A stretch of DNA of 60,000 nt from Cryptomeria japonica (taxonomy: Eukaryota > Streptophyta > Pinopsida > Cupressales > Cupressaceae). Shown here one piece after another: positions 35,771 to 47,012 of this stretch. The notes beneath the pieces were generated by a model. It was not told the origin of the DNA, ran no database searches, and worked only from the letters and a program-made list of their open reading frames with translations. The stretch is from the NCBI RefSeq assembly GCF_030272615.1, contig NC_081406.1, positions 232,928,396 to 232,988,395 of the forward strand, in the 5' to 3' direction. Numbering within the stretch: position 1 is the stretch's first letter; each line of letters opens with the position of its first letter. The position numbers were made by a program, and so were the translations under genes.

Positions 35771-36040
35771 AGGCCACAATCGATATAAAATGCGAACAAA
35801 TTGGTCACAATTATTGGTTTCTGAAGTTCATTAGATTTTCTAAATTAAGAAGTTTGAGTTTTATTGGTTAGGTATTCCAAATTCAAATGTCAATGGAAAT
35901 CTAATATGAAATTTTAAGCTCTGAGTTTTCATCTTTAATAAATAATTTCTAATATAATTTTCAAAATAAGTTGATGTTGGTATCATTATTATGATTACTA
36001 GAGCTTATATTTATGAACAAAATATGCACTTCAAGCTCTC

Positions 36041-36523
36041 TGAATCCATGAATCAACAAATTATACCTCTACAAATTTGAGCTCCTTTAATGGTTTCCAT
36101 CGATGTAGACATATGAAAGATAAGTTAGATTTAAGATCAAAGATTTTTTAAAATTTGGGGATTAATTAAAATTCATTTCATCTAGCTTTTGATGGTACAC
36201 TAAATAAAATATATGTATAGGTAACGTGTACAAAATTTTATAGGATCAATATCCAAATTCTGTTATCGCATGAGCTTAGGATTTCAAAAAATAAAAGATA
36301 GCATGTTTAGCTTTAGGTCCTTGTTCAAGTCCGAAGAATCTAACTTTTACCGAAAAACCATTACGAATTGTATATATATATATTTTCCTTGATAACTTGT
36401 GTTAGATCCCAACTCCTGTATTAGTAATCTCTAACTACTGCAGATATTTTAATGTTTTGATCTTCTTTGTACCATATTATTACTATATAAGAAGGTTTCA
36501 AAGACAATTTTTTTCATCCAATT
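36041..36523. other. No gene seen
   Basis: AT-rich sequence; a short TA microsatellite lies near 36380. Confidence 0.4.
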
Positions 36524-37146
36524 GTGCTTTCTATGGTGGGTGTCTTGGAAGTGGATGAGGTTGTGCATGATGATGGGGTTCTTTGCTCTATCCTCTCAAC
36601 TTCTCTTCCTTTTTGTGCTATCTATGGAGGACATTGGCTTTGCAATTGCTTGGCTCTAGATCTAGGTTGGGCTTTCTTTTGGACTTGGTGGGTGTGTGAG
36701 GTGGACATGCAGATGTTGGCCTTTGTGCTATGTACGAAGAGTTTTGTGGTGGTTGCGGTGGTCTATGGTTTGTCCATAGCTTGTGCTTTCTTGGTTGTGC
36801 CTTGGTGTGAGTGGGTTGTTTGGGATCCCGGTGGAGTTTGTGTTTTCTTGGAGTCTCTTCTCCCCATGGGTTGTTTTTTGCCCTTTGGGAAAGATCTGGT
36901 GTGGATGGGGGTCTCTGAATCTTTTTGGTGTGGTTTTTATGAGCTTTCTCTTGCATATTGTGAGTTCTTTTATGGATCTATTCATTTCAAGAGATTCTTT
37001 GGTGTTTCACAGGCCATCTTCTTTCCATTTCTCTCAGTCTATCCTATTGAAGTGGACCACTCTTCTATAGAAGGGAAGAGTTGTGGGCAGAGTCTCATGG
37101 GATGGCTCCTGCTGGGGGTATTGGATACCCTCCTTTTTGAGGTTGG
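36524..37146 (+). CDS. Long open frame, left part, interrupted by element A
   Basis: ATG at 36524 opens a frame of 207 codons up to the element A target site. With A and one GTTGG copy removed, it continues in the same frame from 55254 to the edge of element D at 55495, giving about 288 codons without a stop. The product is rich in Trp, Phe, Cys, Val and Leu (for example LGWAFFWTWWVCEVDMQML) and would look membrane-like. However, the DNA is strongly T/G rich and A poor, which lowers stop frequency. I recognise no family. It may be part of an older transposon or a host gene; coding status is uncertain. Confidence 0.3.
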
Positions 37147-38487
37147 TGTTGGCATATTGGCATAACTGTAGATGATATTGATGAATCGATATAAGGACTG
37201 GTTGTGATGATATAGTTGAGATGTTGTTTGATGATCAGTTTGTGTTATCATTGATGGCAACTATGGTTACATTATTTTGTCATGTTATCTATGTCATCTA
37301 TGATTGACCGAAAAGCTATGGAATGGATTTGACAATTAACTGACAAATAGGACTTTAACTGGTAAATGGGAAACTATGTTATGCTTAAGTAATTGGATCT
37401 AGAGATTGTTGAGGAATTTGGTTTTGTGGTTTGGAATATGTGTTTGTAACATTGTAATGAGGTTATGACCGGAACCACATCATGTCTTGGCTACGGCAAG
37501 TCATGTTTTTGATTGACTGATGTATTTTCTATAAGGTTTTAGTAGGGTTTAAGAACCGGTATTCAAATCTTATAACCGATAATGATTTTAAGTTTGGCAG
37601 TGCATTACATTATGTTTGTAAGATAGTGATGAGGTGGCTGAATCCACGTGAAGTGTTAAAATGTTGTTTTGGCGCGATTAAAGATGGAATCTCTTGGGAA
37701 ATAATGAAGAACATAGAAGAATGTTTTAAGGGCTTTATTGATTATCATATCGAAGTGCGATGATGATTTATGATCATTCAATGGCTGTAACTGATTTGTA
37801 AGTTGTTGTAATGATCCATATGATGATCTGTAATGATTTATAAAGATATGTGATGATCTATTATGTAAATCTTAATATGAGGTTAGGGTTTTGTAACTGA
37901 CTAAGATGCAAAGTCTATTTAGGGTAGGTTTATGATGATTTACTATGTCAGTGATCAAAAGAAAAGTGTGTGGCTGAACCAGTGTGTGTCTGCAAGAGAG
38001 AAGCATAAAAGGATTTGTACAAGCAAGCAAAGAGTGTTATTTTCAGATCATACATCTATTGTTCCCTAAAAGTTGCAGCAGACTCAACATCTCGTAACCG
38101 AGTAGGTCCTTATAGGCCTGATTGTATGAATCACTTCACCGAGTGACTCATTAGCTTGGGTTCTAAATCCTTTCACAAGGTTACTCCTAAAAGAGGTAAA
38201 GCTCCTAACTGGGCTAGGCTCTTAATAGGGTGCATTTCAAAAGAGTGCAAAAATCTTGTGGGTACCTATCTTGTTTTGTTGATATCTTTCTATTACATGC
38301 ATGTTGATGAACACTTAAATGAGCAATTTGATAAATCTAATTAGTAGATTGATTTCAGTGGCTACTGGTATTGGTTATGATCTGTTTTGGTGAAGTATTG
38401 ATCAGTTTGGTTTAATATTTTAGTTTGTTGTTAATACTGATTCAACCCCCTCCCCTCTCAGTATTAACCAAATCTTCTAAATAACAA
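37147..38487 (+). repeat. 5' LTR of element A
   Basis: Starts TGTTGGCATATTGGCATAAC and ends CTAAATAACA; 1341 bp. It matches 53740-55248 throughout. Near the 3' end it has CCCCTCTCAGTATTAA. Confidence 0.92.
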
Positions 38488-38489
38488 TT

Positions 38490-38501
38490 GGTATCAAAGC
38501 A
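38490..38501 (+). other. Primer-binding site of element A
   Basis: TGGTATCAAAGC two bases after the LTR, the initiator-Met tRNA type with one G-to-A change from TGGTATCAGAGC. Confidence 0.88.
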
Positions 38502-38559
38502 TTAGGTCCTCTATGTGAAGGAAGATTAACTGCTTGAGCTAAAGATCCTTGAGGATAAC

Positions 38560-38798
38560 ATGGGGGATGTGAGTTACAGGGAGATTTCAAATAGGCTTGC
38601 AGAATCTGAAGAATCCCTAGGTGAGTTAAGGGTCAAGTATAAAGCTTCATTGGCTAAAAGAAGAGTGCTAGCTTAGCAGTTGATGGAATTCACTGAAAAT
38701 AGTTCATCTGAGGAAGCAAACATTGATTCTTTGGTGAATGAGATGGAAAATTAGAATGATGGTAAGGCAAATCGAAGGAGAGAGATGGAAGTCCTTAC
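38560..38798 (+). pseudogene. Element A gag, N-terminal part
   Basis: ATG at 38560 begins MGDVSYREISNRLAESEESL. Two TAG stops occur (in RRVLA*QLMEF and NEMEN*NDGK), both one step from CAG. The frame reaches MEVLT at 38798, where element B is inserted. With B and one CTTAC removed, it continues in frame as LRMSQELEARRTAEDT from 50569. The segment is charged and helical, as in the coiled-coil part of copia gag. Relation to the usual N-terminal gag domain is unclear, so part of gag may already have been lost. Confidence 0.8.
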
Positions 38799-39117
38799 TG
38801 TTAGAGTAAAGTAATTAATTAATTTTACTCTCCTCTTAAGATTTCTCTTTATGCATACATTAGTCATTTAATAATTAATATTTAATTATTAAATGCTCTC
38901 ACCTTAGGGTTAGGTTTTCCTTTCGGTGTTGATCTCCTTTATAAGGATTGATCTCTTGTATTATTGTCATATTCTTGATTCATTTTTCTTTGATAATAAA
39001 TCTTTTCACTTTGTCAGAGCCAAAACCCTTGTATTCGTTCTCTCTCTTTCTCTATGACAGGTTTCTTGCATGCAGGTTTCTTTGGGTTCTGTGGATTTGT
39101 ATTTCTCAAATCCTACA
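38799..39117 (+). repeat. 5' LTR of element B
   Basis: TGTTAGAGTAAAG ... AAATCCTACA, 319 bp. It contains a 15-bp extra copy (GCATGCAGGTTTCTT) absent from the 3' LTR. Bases 38945-39117 recur at 47013-47185. Confidence 0.95.
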
Positions 39118-39198
39118 TGGTATCAGAGCCAGATCTGCTACAACTTGTTCAGACTTTTGAAAGATTTTGAGATCCAGGTTTTGGTTGCATCAGATCTG
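38945..39198 (+). repeat. 254-bp duplication flanking element C, left copy
   Basis: Runs from GGATTGATCTCTTG in B's LTR through the primer-binding site to CATCAGATCTG, ending exactly at C's left edge. Its partner 47013-47266 begins exactly at C's right edge. The two differ at four sites, all transitions, with no indels, and share the 15-bp insert that B's 3' LTR lacks. Confidence 0.93.
39118..39130 (+). other. Primer-binding site of element B
   Basis: TGGTATCAGAGCC immediately after the LTR; a duplicate lies at about 47186 in the 254-bp repeat. Confidence 0.93.
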
Positions 39199-40434
39199 TG
39201 TTCTCCCCCACTCCAAGGAGAAAGGGGGTCACAAGGATTCACGGTTTTCATTTAGGAGGGACTTTAAATTCAAAAGAGGGGTTGAAACCCACAAGATCCA
39301 ATCCCACACAATGTAAGACTGGATTCTAAATGAGTTTCAAGGGTTGAGACATCAAGGATACCCTCTTTTGTAAATAATGTAGATAGAAAGATTGAACTAG
39401 GAATGCATGTAAAGTAAGAAAGATTCACTTATAAACAGAGATAGGGATACGGGATGAAGCTGCGGACCTGGAATTAGCAGTAAAATGTAGAGATGATGTT
39501 GTTCTGCAAATTTTGGTGAAAGTTGATGGGACGATGGCACCCGGCGTGCACACGGTCCTCCGAAAAATCCGCGAAAAGAAAGGGGGATCTGTTCGTCTCT
39601 GCACAAGGGTTCCATATCTTCAATTAGAGCCGCGTACCTACAACCTACACACAGAAAAGAGAGGACGATTGGGGGGTTAGGGATTAGGGGTTTGCCTTTA
39701 GGTCAAACCCCAGTTTTGGAATTAACCAAGAAATGAGAATGTTGTAAATGTAAATGTTTGTAATGTAAACAAGTACTGATACCTTGTTGTAAGAATGTTT
39801 GTATTCTTACATGCGAAGGTGTAATGTATGTTGTATTTTGTATGTTGTAAGTGATCTCCTCTTCAATGGTTGAATCCTTGTCTTGAATGCAACACCTAGC
39901 CTTGAATGGAGACTTAGAATGCTCAATTGCTTGAAGGAATGCTTGAATGCTTGAATGTTTGAATATTTGAATATCGCTTCCGCCTCTTGTACACATATGT
40001 CCTTCCTCTTTTCTTACCTCCTCAAGTGGGAGGGGAAATGTAGTTTATATACTTGCCAATTAGGGTTGAAAGACTGATTTTTCCGACCTTGGGCCGACCA
40101 GGAAACAATATTTTCCAATTTGCAAACTTAAAGACCCGAAGCCCCAAAAGAGACCGGGCCCAAAATAGGGCCAGGGACCAGGGTGCTGGGCGCCATGGTC
40201 CTAGGGGACCAGGGCACTGGGCGCCCTAGTCCTGAAGGACCAGGGTGCTAGGCGCCATGGTCCCACCTCCAGGGACAACAGGGTGCAAGGAGGATCAGGC
40301 CAGGGTGCTGAAAAATCCAGTTTTTGGTGTCATAAACAGGTTTCGGGGTCTCCATTCAGGTTCAACGTTGCGCCGCCATCGTGAAGAACCAAATGCAGTC
40401 GAAATTGCAAGTGTCGCAATTTTAGGATGCTACA
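39199..40434 (-). repeat. 3' LTR of element C
   Basis: Plus-strand text TGTTCTCCCCCACTCC ... GGATGCTACA, 1236 bp. It differs from the right LTR by scattered substitutions (dense in 39410-39660, sparse elsewhere) and one extra GC-rich unit near 40174-40265. Confidence 0.93.
40171..40266. repeat. GC-rich ~30-bp repeat, 3 units (2 in the other LTR)
   Basis: Units of the form GGACCAGGGTGCTGGGCGCC + ATGGTCC start near 40175, 40207 and 40238. The right LTR has two (near 46782 and 46815). Each unit is an imperfect inverted repeat (GGACCA...TGGTCC), so it can form a hairpin. Confidence 0.85.
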
Positions 40435-41197
40435 TTTAGCCCCCACTTTAGCGGGAGTATAAGCATACGCCCATACTTCCGGTAAAGTACAAGGGAACAA
40501 CATTGAAAAACTTTCACCACGTCAAGAAGGCAAGATATACCAAGCCCCCAGTGGACTAAGGATCTTACGACTTCAATTGACAAAGTGAAAGGGAAGATCA
40601 TGAGGGAAAACCATGACTGTCTGTAGTAAGGTTCCCTCACTATGAGTCATGCAAGAAAAATATCAAAAATTTTCAAGGCAAAGCTAAGTTCACCAAGAAA
40701 TTTTCAAGTATCTTGAAGAGATATGAACAGGGTGTATGCCCCCCTACGTTAAAGCGATCGCACACACCTCATCGGGGGTGATTGCTTTAAGGTAGTGATA
40801 CATATAGGACATGAGAAGGGAGAGGAGCACGTTATCACAAGGATTTAGCCCCCAAGTGTGAGATAAACCCAAGGATAATAGACACAAAACACAAAGCACA
40901 AGGTGACTTCGCTTTCCTTGGGGTCAGTATGCTGTATGATAATTCATGTATATCATATGTATGTATGCATAATTGTTCTTCATTCCCCAATCAAGGAAGG
41001 TCACCTAGAAGAAGGGAACACATGTGTCTTTTGAGTCAACATGAGAGAGACCAAAAGAGGTCGCAATGCTTTGCATCGTCCTCAAGTAGACAACACTAAG
41101 GACAACAAATAGAAGAATGAGAATAACACATAGAAGAAGTAACAAAAGAGAGGAGGAAAGAGTCTGCTATGCTAATGAAACTAGTCTAGCACGTCAT
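40435..41197 (-). other. 3' untranslated region and PPT of element C
   Basis: The minus strand ends AAAGTGGGGGCTAAA just before the LTR edge at 40434, a reasonable polypurine tract. The remaining ~740 bp shows no open frame of note. Confidence 0.6.
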
Positions 41198-44100
41198 CTA
41201 CCCCTGATCTTGCTGATTAATGTTTCGGGAAGGTAGGGAACATGCTAGAGGAGGAACATCCAACACAGCAGATGGAGCTATCACAAGATCCAAACAAGGG
41301 CTATGTCCATGTTCCAAGCCACATTGTTCTTGTCTAGGAGCTAGGATAAGTTCTTTAGAAAATTTGTTAGATAAATGGTTATCAACATCAACAGATTCAT
41401 ATTCACTATCAGAATGAAAAGAAGTAACATTTTCATCATGAATAACATTTTCATCTATATCATCATCAAGATTTATAAAAATAGGATCTTTAACTCGCAC
41501 AGGATCAAGACCATCATGCATCTTATGTTTAGGAGATTTTGGCTCAATTTCTGGTTGAGGAGAAAATGGAATAATGCTAGCTGAAGGTGTTTTTGGGGAT
41601 TGCAAAGTTTGAGAAGCAGCTGCTTGAGCTCTAAGACGACGCTTCCGTCGGTGTTCACGTGCAGAACGAATTCGTCTAGTCTTAGTAGGAAGTTGAGAAG
41701 ATTGAGGAGGAGGAATGTTCTCATCCTTATCACTTGGGTGTTTAGGTTGTGGTCTCTTAGGTTGGATAATAGGAGAAGAAGAAGGTCTCTTCTCTCTATA
41801 AAAAGAAGGAGGAGGAACTGCTCCATATAAAGGAAGAGTATTTGGTTTAGGAAGGAGACCAAGTCCATCATGACGAGGAGGTATAGGTCTACCTTTAGAA
41901 GGTTTATTAGGGATAGACATAGTCACATCCATAGGGATGGGTTGGGAATCTTCTTGAGGAAAGACATTAGTTTTATCTTTCAAAGGAAGAACTTCCTTCT
42001 CAAGAATGATAGGAATATCAAGTTTGGGTGTTCTAGGTTCACTTAGAGATAGGATCATATCTTTTTTCCACTTTTGATAAGATTTGAAAAGATGATCACT
42101 TCGCGGAGGAAGAGATTGGAATTGTTTAGGCCAAAAATAATCAATAGGAACGCTAGAAGTTCTTTCAGCTGGTTTAAAGAGACTATGATTGACAGTAACA
42201 ACTTCACCATTATGGGGAAATTTCAAACACTTGTGAATAGGAGAAGCAATAGCTTTCATGGAAGACAGCCAAGGATAGCCCAGCTTCACACGAAATTGTT
42301 CGGACGATGGAATAATAGAAAAGCTCACATCAAGGGATTTGTTATGGACCTCAATAGGTAATGTAATAGAACCAATTGCAGGAGAAGAAAATGCATCAAA
42401 TAGTTTCACAACCACATTTGTTTCGTCATAGATCACTTGATTCAATTACAAAGTAAAAAGAAATTCTTCAGTAATGATATTAACCATGCAAGAAGGATAA
42501 GTAAGCACTCCACGGCAAGGTGTATTCTTAATTTTTGCAACCATATATAAAGGACCATCAGGTGCCCTGATAGTTTCATTAGAATCAAATGTGATGGAAG
42601 GTTCTTTAGGGATTTTCTGCTGCTCTACAAAGTTAATCACATTCAGAGTCATAGACACAAGATCATCAGGTGAGACAGAGGAATCATTAGTATCAACCGC
42701 ATTAGAGGTATGAGAAGGTAATGGATAAGTAAAAATCTTAAGATTTTGGTTAGGAGGAGCTACATATGTGTTGCCTTTATCATTCACACCAGAAATAGAG
42801 ATAGTATTATTATCAATCAAATCTTGAATTTTACCCTTTAAAGCAAAACATTTTTCAATATCATGCCCAGGTTGACGATGAAATTGACAAAAAGATTTGT
42901 TATCAAAATAGGGTAAATTAATCTTTGTAGGATCTATTTGCCTTATGGGAGGAAGAGTAAGCCCACTTTGTTCCAATAACTTATTCATAATACTATCCAA
43001 TGATTCATTCAAAGGAGTAAACTTTCTTTCTTTCTTGAAAAACTTAGAAATAGGAGGCACACCTAATGCTGCATTCACATTGTTGATGATGTTTTCATTG
43101 AATTTAATGGACTCTCTGTTCAGTTTAAACTTCCCAAATGGTTGTTGACTACTATCACCCTTATCACTCGGAGCCATAGGATTTGCTTGTTCCATTTGTC
43201 TCACAGTCAGTTGATAATTGTGAAGAGTTGCACACAACTGTTGGAAAGAAGTAAACTCAGAAAACAAAAGTTTTTCTCTAATATCTTTTTGTAAATTAGA
43301 AATAAAGATTCTTTGAATATCATTGTCAGGTACTGGAAAAGAAATTTGAGCATACAAATGCTTATATCTACCAATGAAATCAGTCACTTTTTCTTTAACA
43401 CCTTGTTTACAATGCATTAAATCAATCAAAGTAACTTTAGGACTTATATTGTTTTGAAATTGTTGAATAAAAGCATCTGCAAGTTGTTCGAAAGAAGTAA
43501 TAGAATAAGAAGGCAACGAGCAATACCATTGTAGGGCTTTATCTCTTAATGTTCTAGTAAATAGTTTTGCAAGTAATCTTTGGTCATAAGCAAAATCAGT
43601 ACATATTGTTTGAAAGGTCTTAACATGTGTTAGAGGATCACCTTTACCATTGTAAAGCTCCAATTGTGGGAGTTCAACATGCTTAGGGGGAATAGCTCAA
43701 ACAATGTCAAGAGAAAGTGGGCTCGCAACATCAAATGTGGGCACACTAAACTTAGATTGATTCATAGAGGCAATTTGTTGCTGTAAAGAAGAGACAGTTT
43801 GTGCAAGATTGTTAATGGTCGCTTCAGTTGAAGAGTTAGATTGTGATGGAGGTGTTATGTTATTGAAAGAAGGTAGAGAGTAAGGTGGTGGGACACTATG
43901 ATAGTTAGTCATAGGAGATGATTGAAAAGGAGGAACACTACAAGGAGGGATGGAATGGTTAAATGAATTGCCCCCTTGAGCCAGGTTCATCTATGGAGAT
44001 GTAATAGGAACACTTATTGAAGGAATGAATGAAGAAGAAGGATTAAATGAAGGAAGAGGGTTAATTGAAGAAGAAGGATTGCCCCCATGACTGGTGATCA

Positions 44101-44770
44101 TAGGTAGAATGTCTTGTATTGAAGTAGTCATTATGTTTGATGTGAAAGTAGGTATACTAGCAATAGAAGTTGTCAAAGGGATAGAATGATTGTCTTGAGC
44201 AGGAGGTTGTGTATAACCCAAAGTTTCAGCACAACTCTTCATAGGCATCACATTTGAATCCACAATGTGTGCAATACCATGCAAAATATCAATTCCATTC
44301 TTATCACTCTGAAGCATACATTTTAGACCCTCAATTAAAGGAAGAGCTTGACTATCAGGGTATTCTTGAGACATCCATTGTCGAAAATCATCAAATTGGT
44401 TATCCAATTTTGAAAGTTGTTCTTCAGAAACCTCTTGGAGAGCTTCTTCATCATTAGGAGGATTAGAGGAATTACCCATGTCCTCGTTAAAAAGGCCATT
44501 CAAATTAGGTTCCATCTCCTCAGTAATTAAACCTTGGAAGGACTTAATTCTAAGGCTTCGTCTAACGGGAATAGTGTAAGTAGGGCTTATTGTTGTAAAA
44601 CTCATGCACTTAAAGAGAGAGAGAAGATTTTGAATTTTAGAGGTAGCAAATTTCAGTAAAATCAGCCAATCTCCTAGATTTAAGTTGTTAAATTCAATTA
44701 GGACAATCTCCCGAAATTTCGAAAAAAATGTCTGGGACCATGGCGAACGGAGTGCACACGGTCCTCGCAA
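41198..44770 (-). pseudogene. Element C gag-protease-like polyprotein
   Basis: One minus-strand frame of about 1190 codons from ATG at 44770 to the stop at 41198, broken by three stops: TAG at 43991-43993, TGA at 43697-43699 and TAA at 42446-42448. Each is one C-to-T step from CAG, CGA or CAA. Parts in order: Ser/Pro-rich N-terminus; Retrotrans_gag-type domain from about 43660 (LYNGKGDPLTHVKTF, FQNNISPKVTLIDLM); CCHC-like CQFHRQPGHDIEKC near 42880; retropepsin-like stretch (CMVNIITEEFL, LGYPWLSSMKAIASPIHKCL) near 42500-42230, with the catalytic Asp apparently Tyr (YPSCMVN); then a basic, Pro-rich tail with RSAREHRRKRRLRAQ and an acidic end. No polymerase follows. Confidence 0.88.
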
Positions 44771-45808
44771 CTTTTTTTGAAATTTTCAGGGATGAAAGTT
44801 ATGATGATTTTAAAGCTAACCTGAAAAAATTGAGTGATTTTACGATCTGTAGATAGGCCAAATTAAAGTTGCAATCTCAAAATTGAACCCTACCAAGATT
44901 GTTGAATAATGCAAAATTTGAATTTTGAGAAAGAGAGGGAAACTGAAATTTTGAATTTTATGATTTTATAGGGAATACTAAAAGCAATGCAGGTTTTGAA
45001 GTTTAAAAATTGACTCAATTTCATGCAAAATTCAATTTTGAAAGTGGAAATCAAGGTTGTTGTAATTAAACATCTAATTTCAAAAGTCACAAATTGCAAA
45101 AATTTGAATAAAGCATTGAAATTTCGAATGAATGCCAACACACTTTTCAGATTTAGGACAGTAAGAAACACAATTTTGACATGAATTTCAATTTCAATAA
45201 TTTTTGAATGATTAGAAGCCTTAATCCAAGCAATCGCTAGACCAACTTTGACATTAATTTTAAAAGTGTTAGAATTGATGAAATCAGCCAAAATTTTGGA
45301 TTTTAGCAGAAAAATACAGTAAGATCTAGCTCCTGAAATTTTGAAAAAAATGTCGGGGACGATGGCACTCGGTGTGCACATGGTCCTCGCAACTTTTTTC
45401 CAAATTTTTCAGGGATGAGAGATATTATGATTTTGTTGCAGAATCCAAAGTTACAGCCGATTTGGAGGTGTTTTAATCAGTGAAATCATCAGTCAAAGGC
45501 TGAATCAAGAGGGTTTTTAAAATTAGGGTTTTGACACTTAACCAATTAATTTTGAAAATTAAAGAACAGATATGAATTTGCAGTAGGAGGGCAGATCTGA
45601 AACAAGCATTAACAATTAAACATTTCACAAGCTCAATTACTAAAAAGAAAATTTAGGGTTTTGTGCAATTAACCTCTAAAATTTGCAAAAGATCAAACAT
45701 GGAAATGTAATCAAGGAAGCAAATTTTTCAGATCTAACCATGAATAATCAGAATTAGGATGTTCACGTTGGGTTCACCAAAATGTAAAGCGGAAAATCGA
45801 ACCCTAGG
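44771..45808 (-). other. Leader of element C with repeated hairpin motif
   Basis: About 1 kb between LTR and gag. A ~90-bp segment occurs twice (about 44715-44800, overlapping the gag start, and 45325-45412). Each copy has a GC-rich core, GGACCATGGC...GTGCAC...GGTCC and GGACGATGGC...GTGCAC...GTCC. Related cores occur in the LTRs near 39530 and 46138. The core can fold with GTGCAC in the loop. No other feature is seen. Confidence 0.6.
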
Positions 45809-47012
45809 TGTTCTCCCCCACTCCAAGGAGAAAGGGGGTCACTAGGATTGACGGTTTTCACTTAGGAGGGACTTTACATTCAAAAGAGGGGTTGAAACCC
45901 ACAAAATCCAATCCCACACAATGCAAGACTGGATTCTAAATGAGTTTCAAGGGTTGAGACATCAAGGATACCCTCTTTTGTAAAGAATGTAGATAGAAAG
46001 ATTGAACTAGGAATGCATGTAAAGTAAGAAAGATTCACTTATAAACAGAGATAGGGATACGGGATGAAGCTGCGGACTTGGAATTAGCAGTAAAATGTCG
46101 AGATTATGCTGTTCTAAAAATTCTGGCGAAAGTTGACAGGACGATGGCACCCGGCATGCACACGGTCCTCCGAAAAATCCGCGAAACGAAGGGGGATCTG
46201 TTCGTCTCTGCACAAGGGTTCTAGATCTTCAATTACAGCCGCATACCTGCAACCTACACATAGAAAAGAGAGGATGATTGGGGGGTTAGGGATTAGGGGT
46301 TTGCCTTTAGGTCAAACCCCGGTTTTGGAATTAACCAAGAAATGAGAATGTTGTAAATGTAAATGTTTGTAATGTAAACAAGTACTGATACCTTGTTGTA
46401 AAAATGTTTGTATTCTTACATGCGAAGGTGTAATGTATGTTGTATTTTGTATGTTGTAAGTGATCTCCTCTTCAATGGTTGAATCCTTGTCTTGAATGCA
46501 ACACCTAGCCTTGAATGGAGACTTAGAATGCTCAATTGCTTGAAGGAATGCTTGAATGCTTGAATGTTTGAATATTTGAATATCGCTTCCGCCTCTTGTA
46601 AACATATGTCCTTCCTCTTTTCTTACCTCCTCAAGTGGGAGGGGAAATGTAGTTTATATACTTGCCAATTAGGGTTGAAAGACTGATTTTTCTGACCTTG
46701 GGCCGACCAGGAAACAATATTTTCCAATTTGCAAACTTAAAGACCCGAAGCCCCAAAAGAGACCGGGCCCAAAATAGGGCCAGGGACCAGGGCACTGGGC
46801 GCCCTAGTCTTGAAGGACCAGGGCACTGGGCGCCATGGTCCCACCTCCAGGGACAGCAGGGTGCAAGGAGGATCAGGCCAGGGTGCTGAAAAATGCAGTT
46901 TTTGGTGTCATAAACAGGTTTCGGGGTCTCCATTCAGGTTCAACGTTGCCCTGCCATCGTGAAGAACCAAATGCAGTCGAAATTGCAAGTGTCACAATTT
47001 TAGGATGCTACA
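45809..47012 (-). repeat. 5' LTR of element C
   Basis: TGTTCTCCCCCACTCC ... GGATGCTACA, 1204 bp; minus-strand start TGTAGCATCCTAAAATTGTG, typical of plant Gypsy LTRs. Confidence 0.93.

Larger units (their letters stand above)
34640..36030. repeat. Tandem duplication, ~730-bp offset
   Basis: 34640-35370 and 35487-36030 match in the exon, in the GTTAATCATCGAGCATGTT text upstream of each ATG, at both TATA boxes (TATATAGTGGAGGCCAC) and further upstream (AATATGGAATTTTAAG versus AATATGAAATTTTAAG; ACAAGAGCTTATGTTTAT versus ACTAGAGCTTATATTTAT). Divergence is high, with indels. The LINE tail at 35382-35475 lies close to the junction. Confidence 0.75.
39199..47012 (-). mobile_element. Element C: gag/protease-only LTR retrotransposon (Gypsy-like)
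   Basis: Direct LTRs at 39199-40434 and 45809-47012 enclose one minus-strand coding region (44770-41198) with a Retrotrans_gag-type domain, a CCHC-like motif and a retropepsin-like stretch, but no integrase, RT or RNase H. This fits non-autonomous elements of the TR-GAG type, moved by a partner's polymerase. It has no 4-6 bp TSD; instead 254-bp direct copies of B abut both ends. I see no TGG-type primer-binding site next to 45809, which reads CCTAGGGTTCGATTTTCC on the minus strand. Confidence 0.88.

Noticed and set aside
36618-36985. Minus-strand frames of 85 and 112 codons
   Set aside because: Antisense to the longer frame at 36524; their Pro/His/Lys bias follows from the T/G-rich opposite strand.
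39703-39996. 97-codon minus frame, repeated at 46312-46605
   Set aside because: It lies in both LTRs of element C and is conserved only because the LTRs are copies of each other.
44890-45381. Minus-strand 163-codon frame in the leader of element C
   Set aside because: Ile/Phe/Lys-rich from AT-rich repeats, no motif, lies in the untranslated leader upstream of gag.
45789-45808. Possible tRNA gene piece (GGGTTCGATTTTCC resembles a T-arm)
   Set aside because: No acceptor, D or anticodon arms around it; likely chance or part of the leader next to the LTR.
39199-47012. Element C as a plus-strand element
   Set aside because: Gag, knuckle and protease-like text are all on the minus strand, and the purine tract next to the 40434 edge fits minus orientation.
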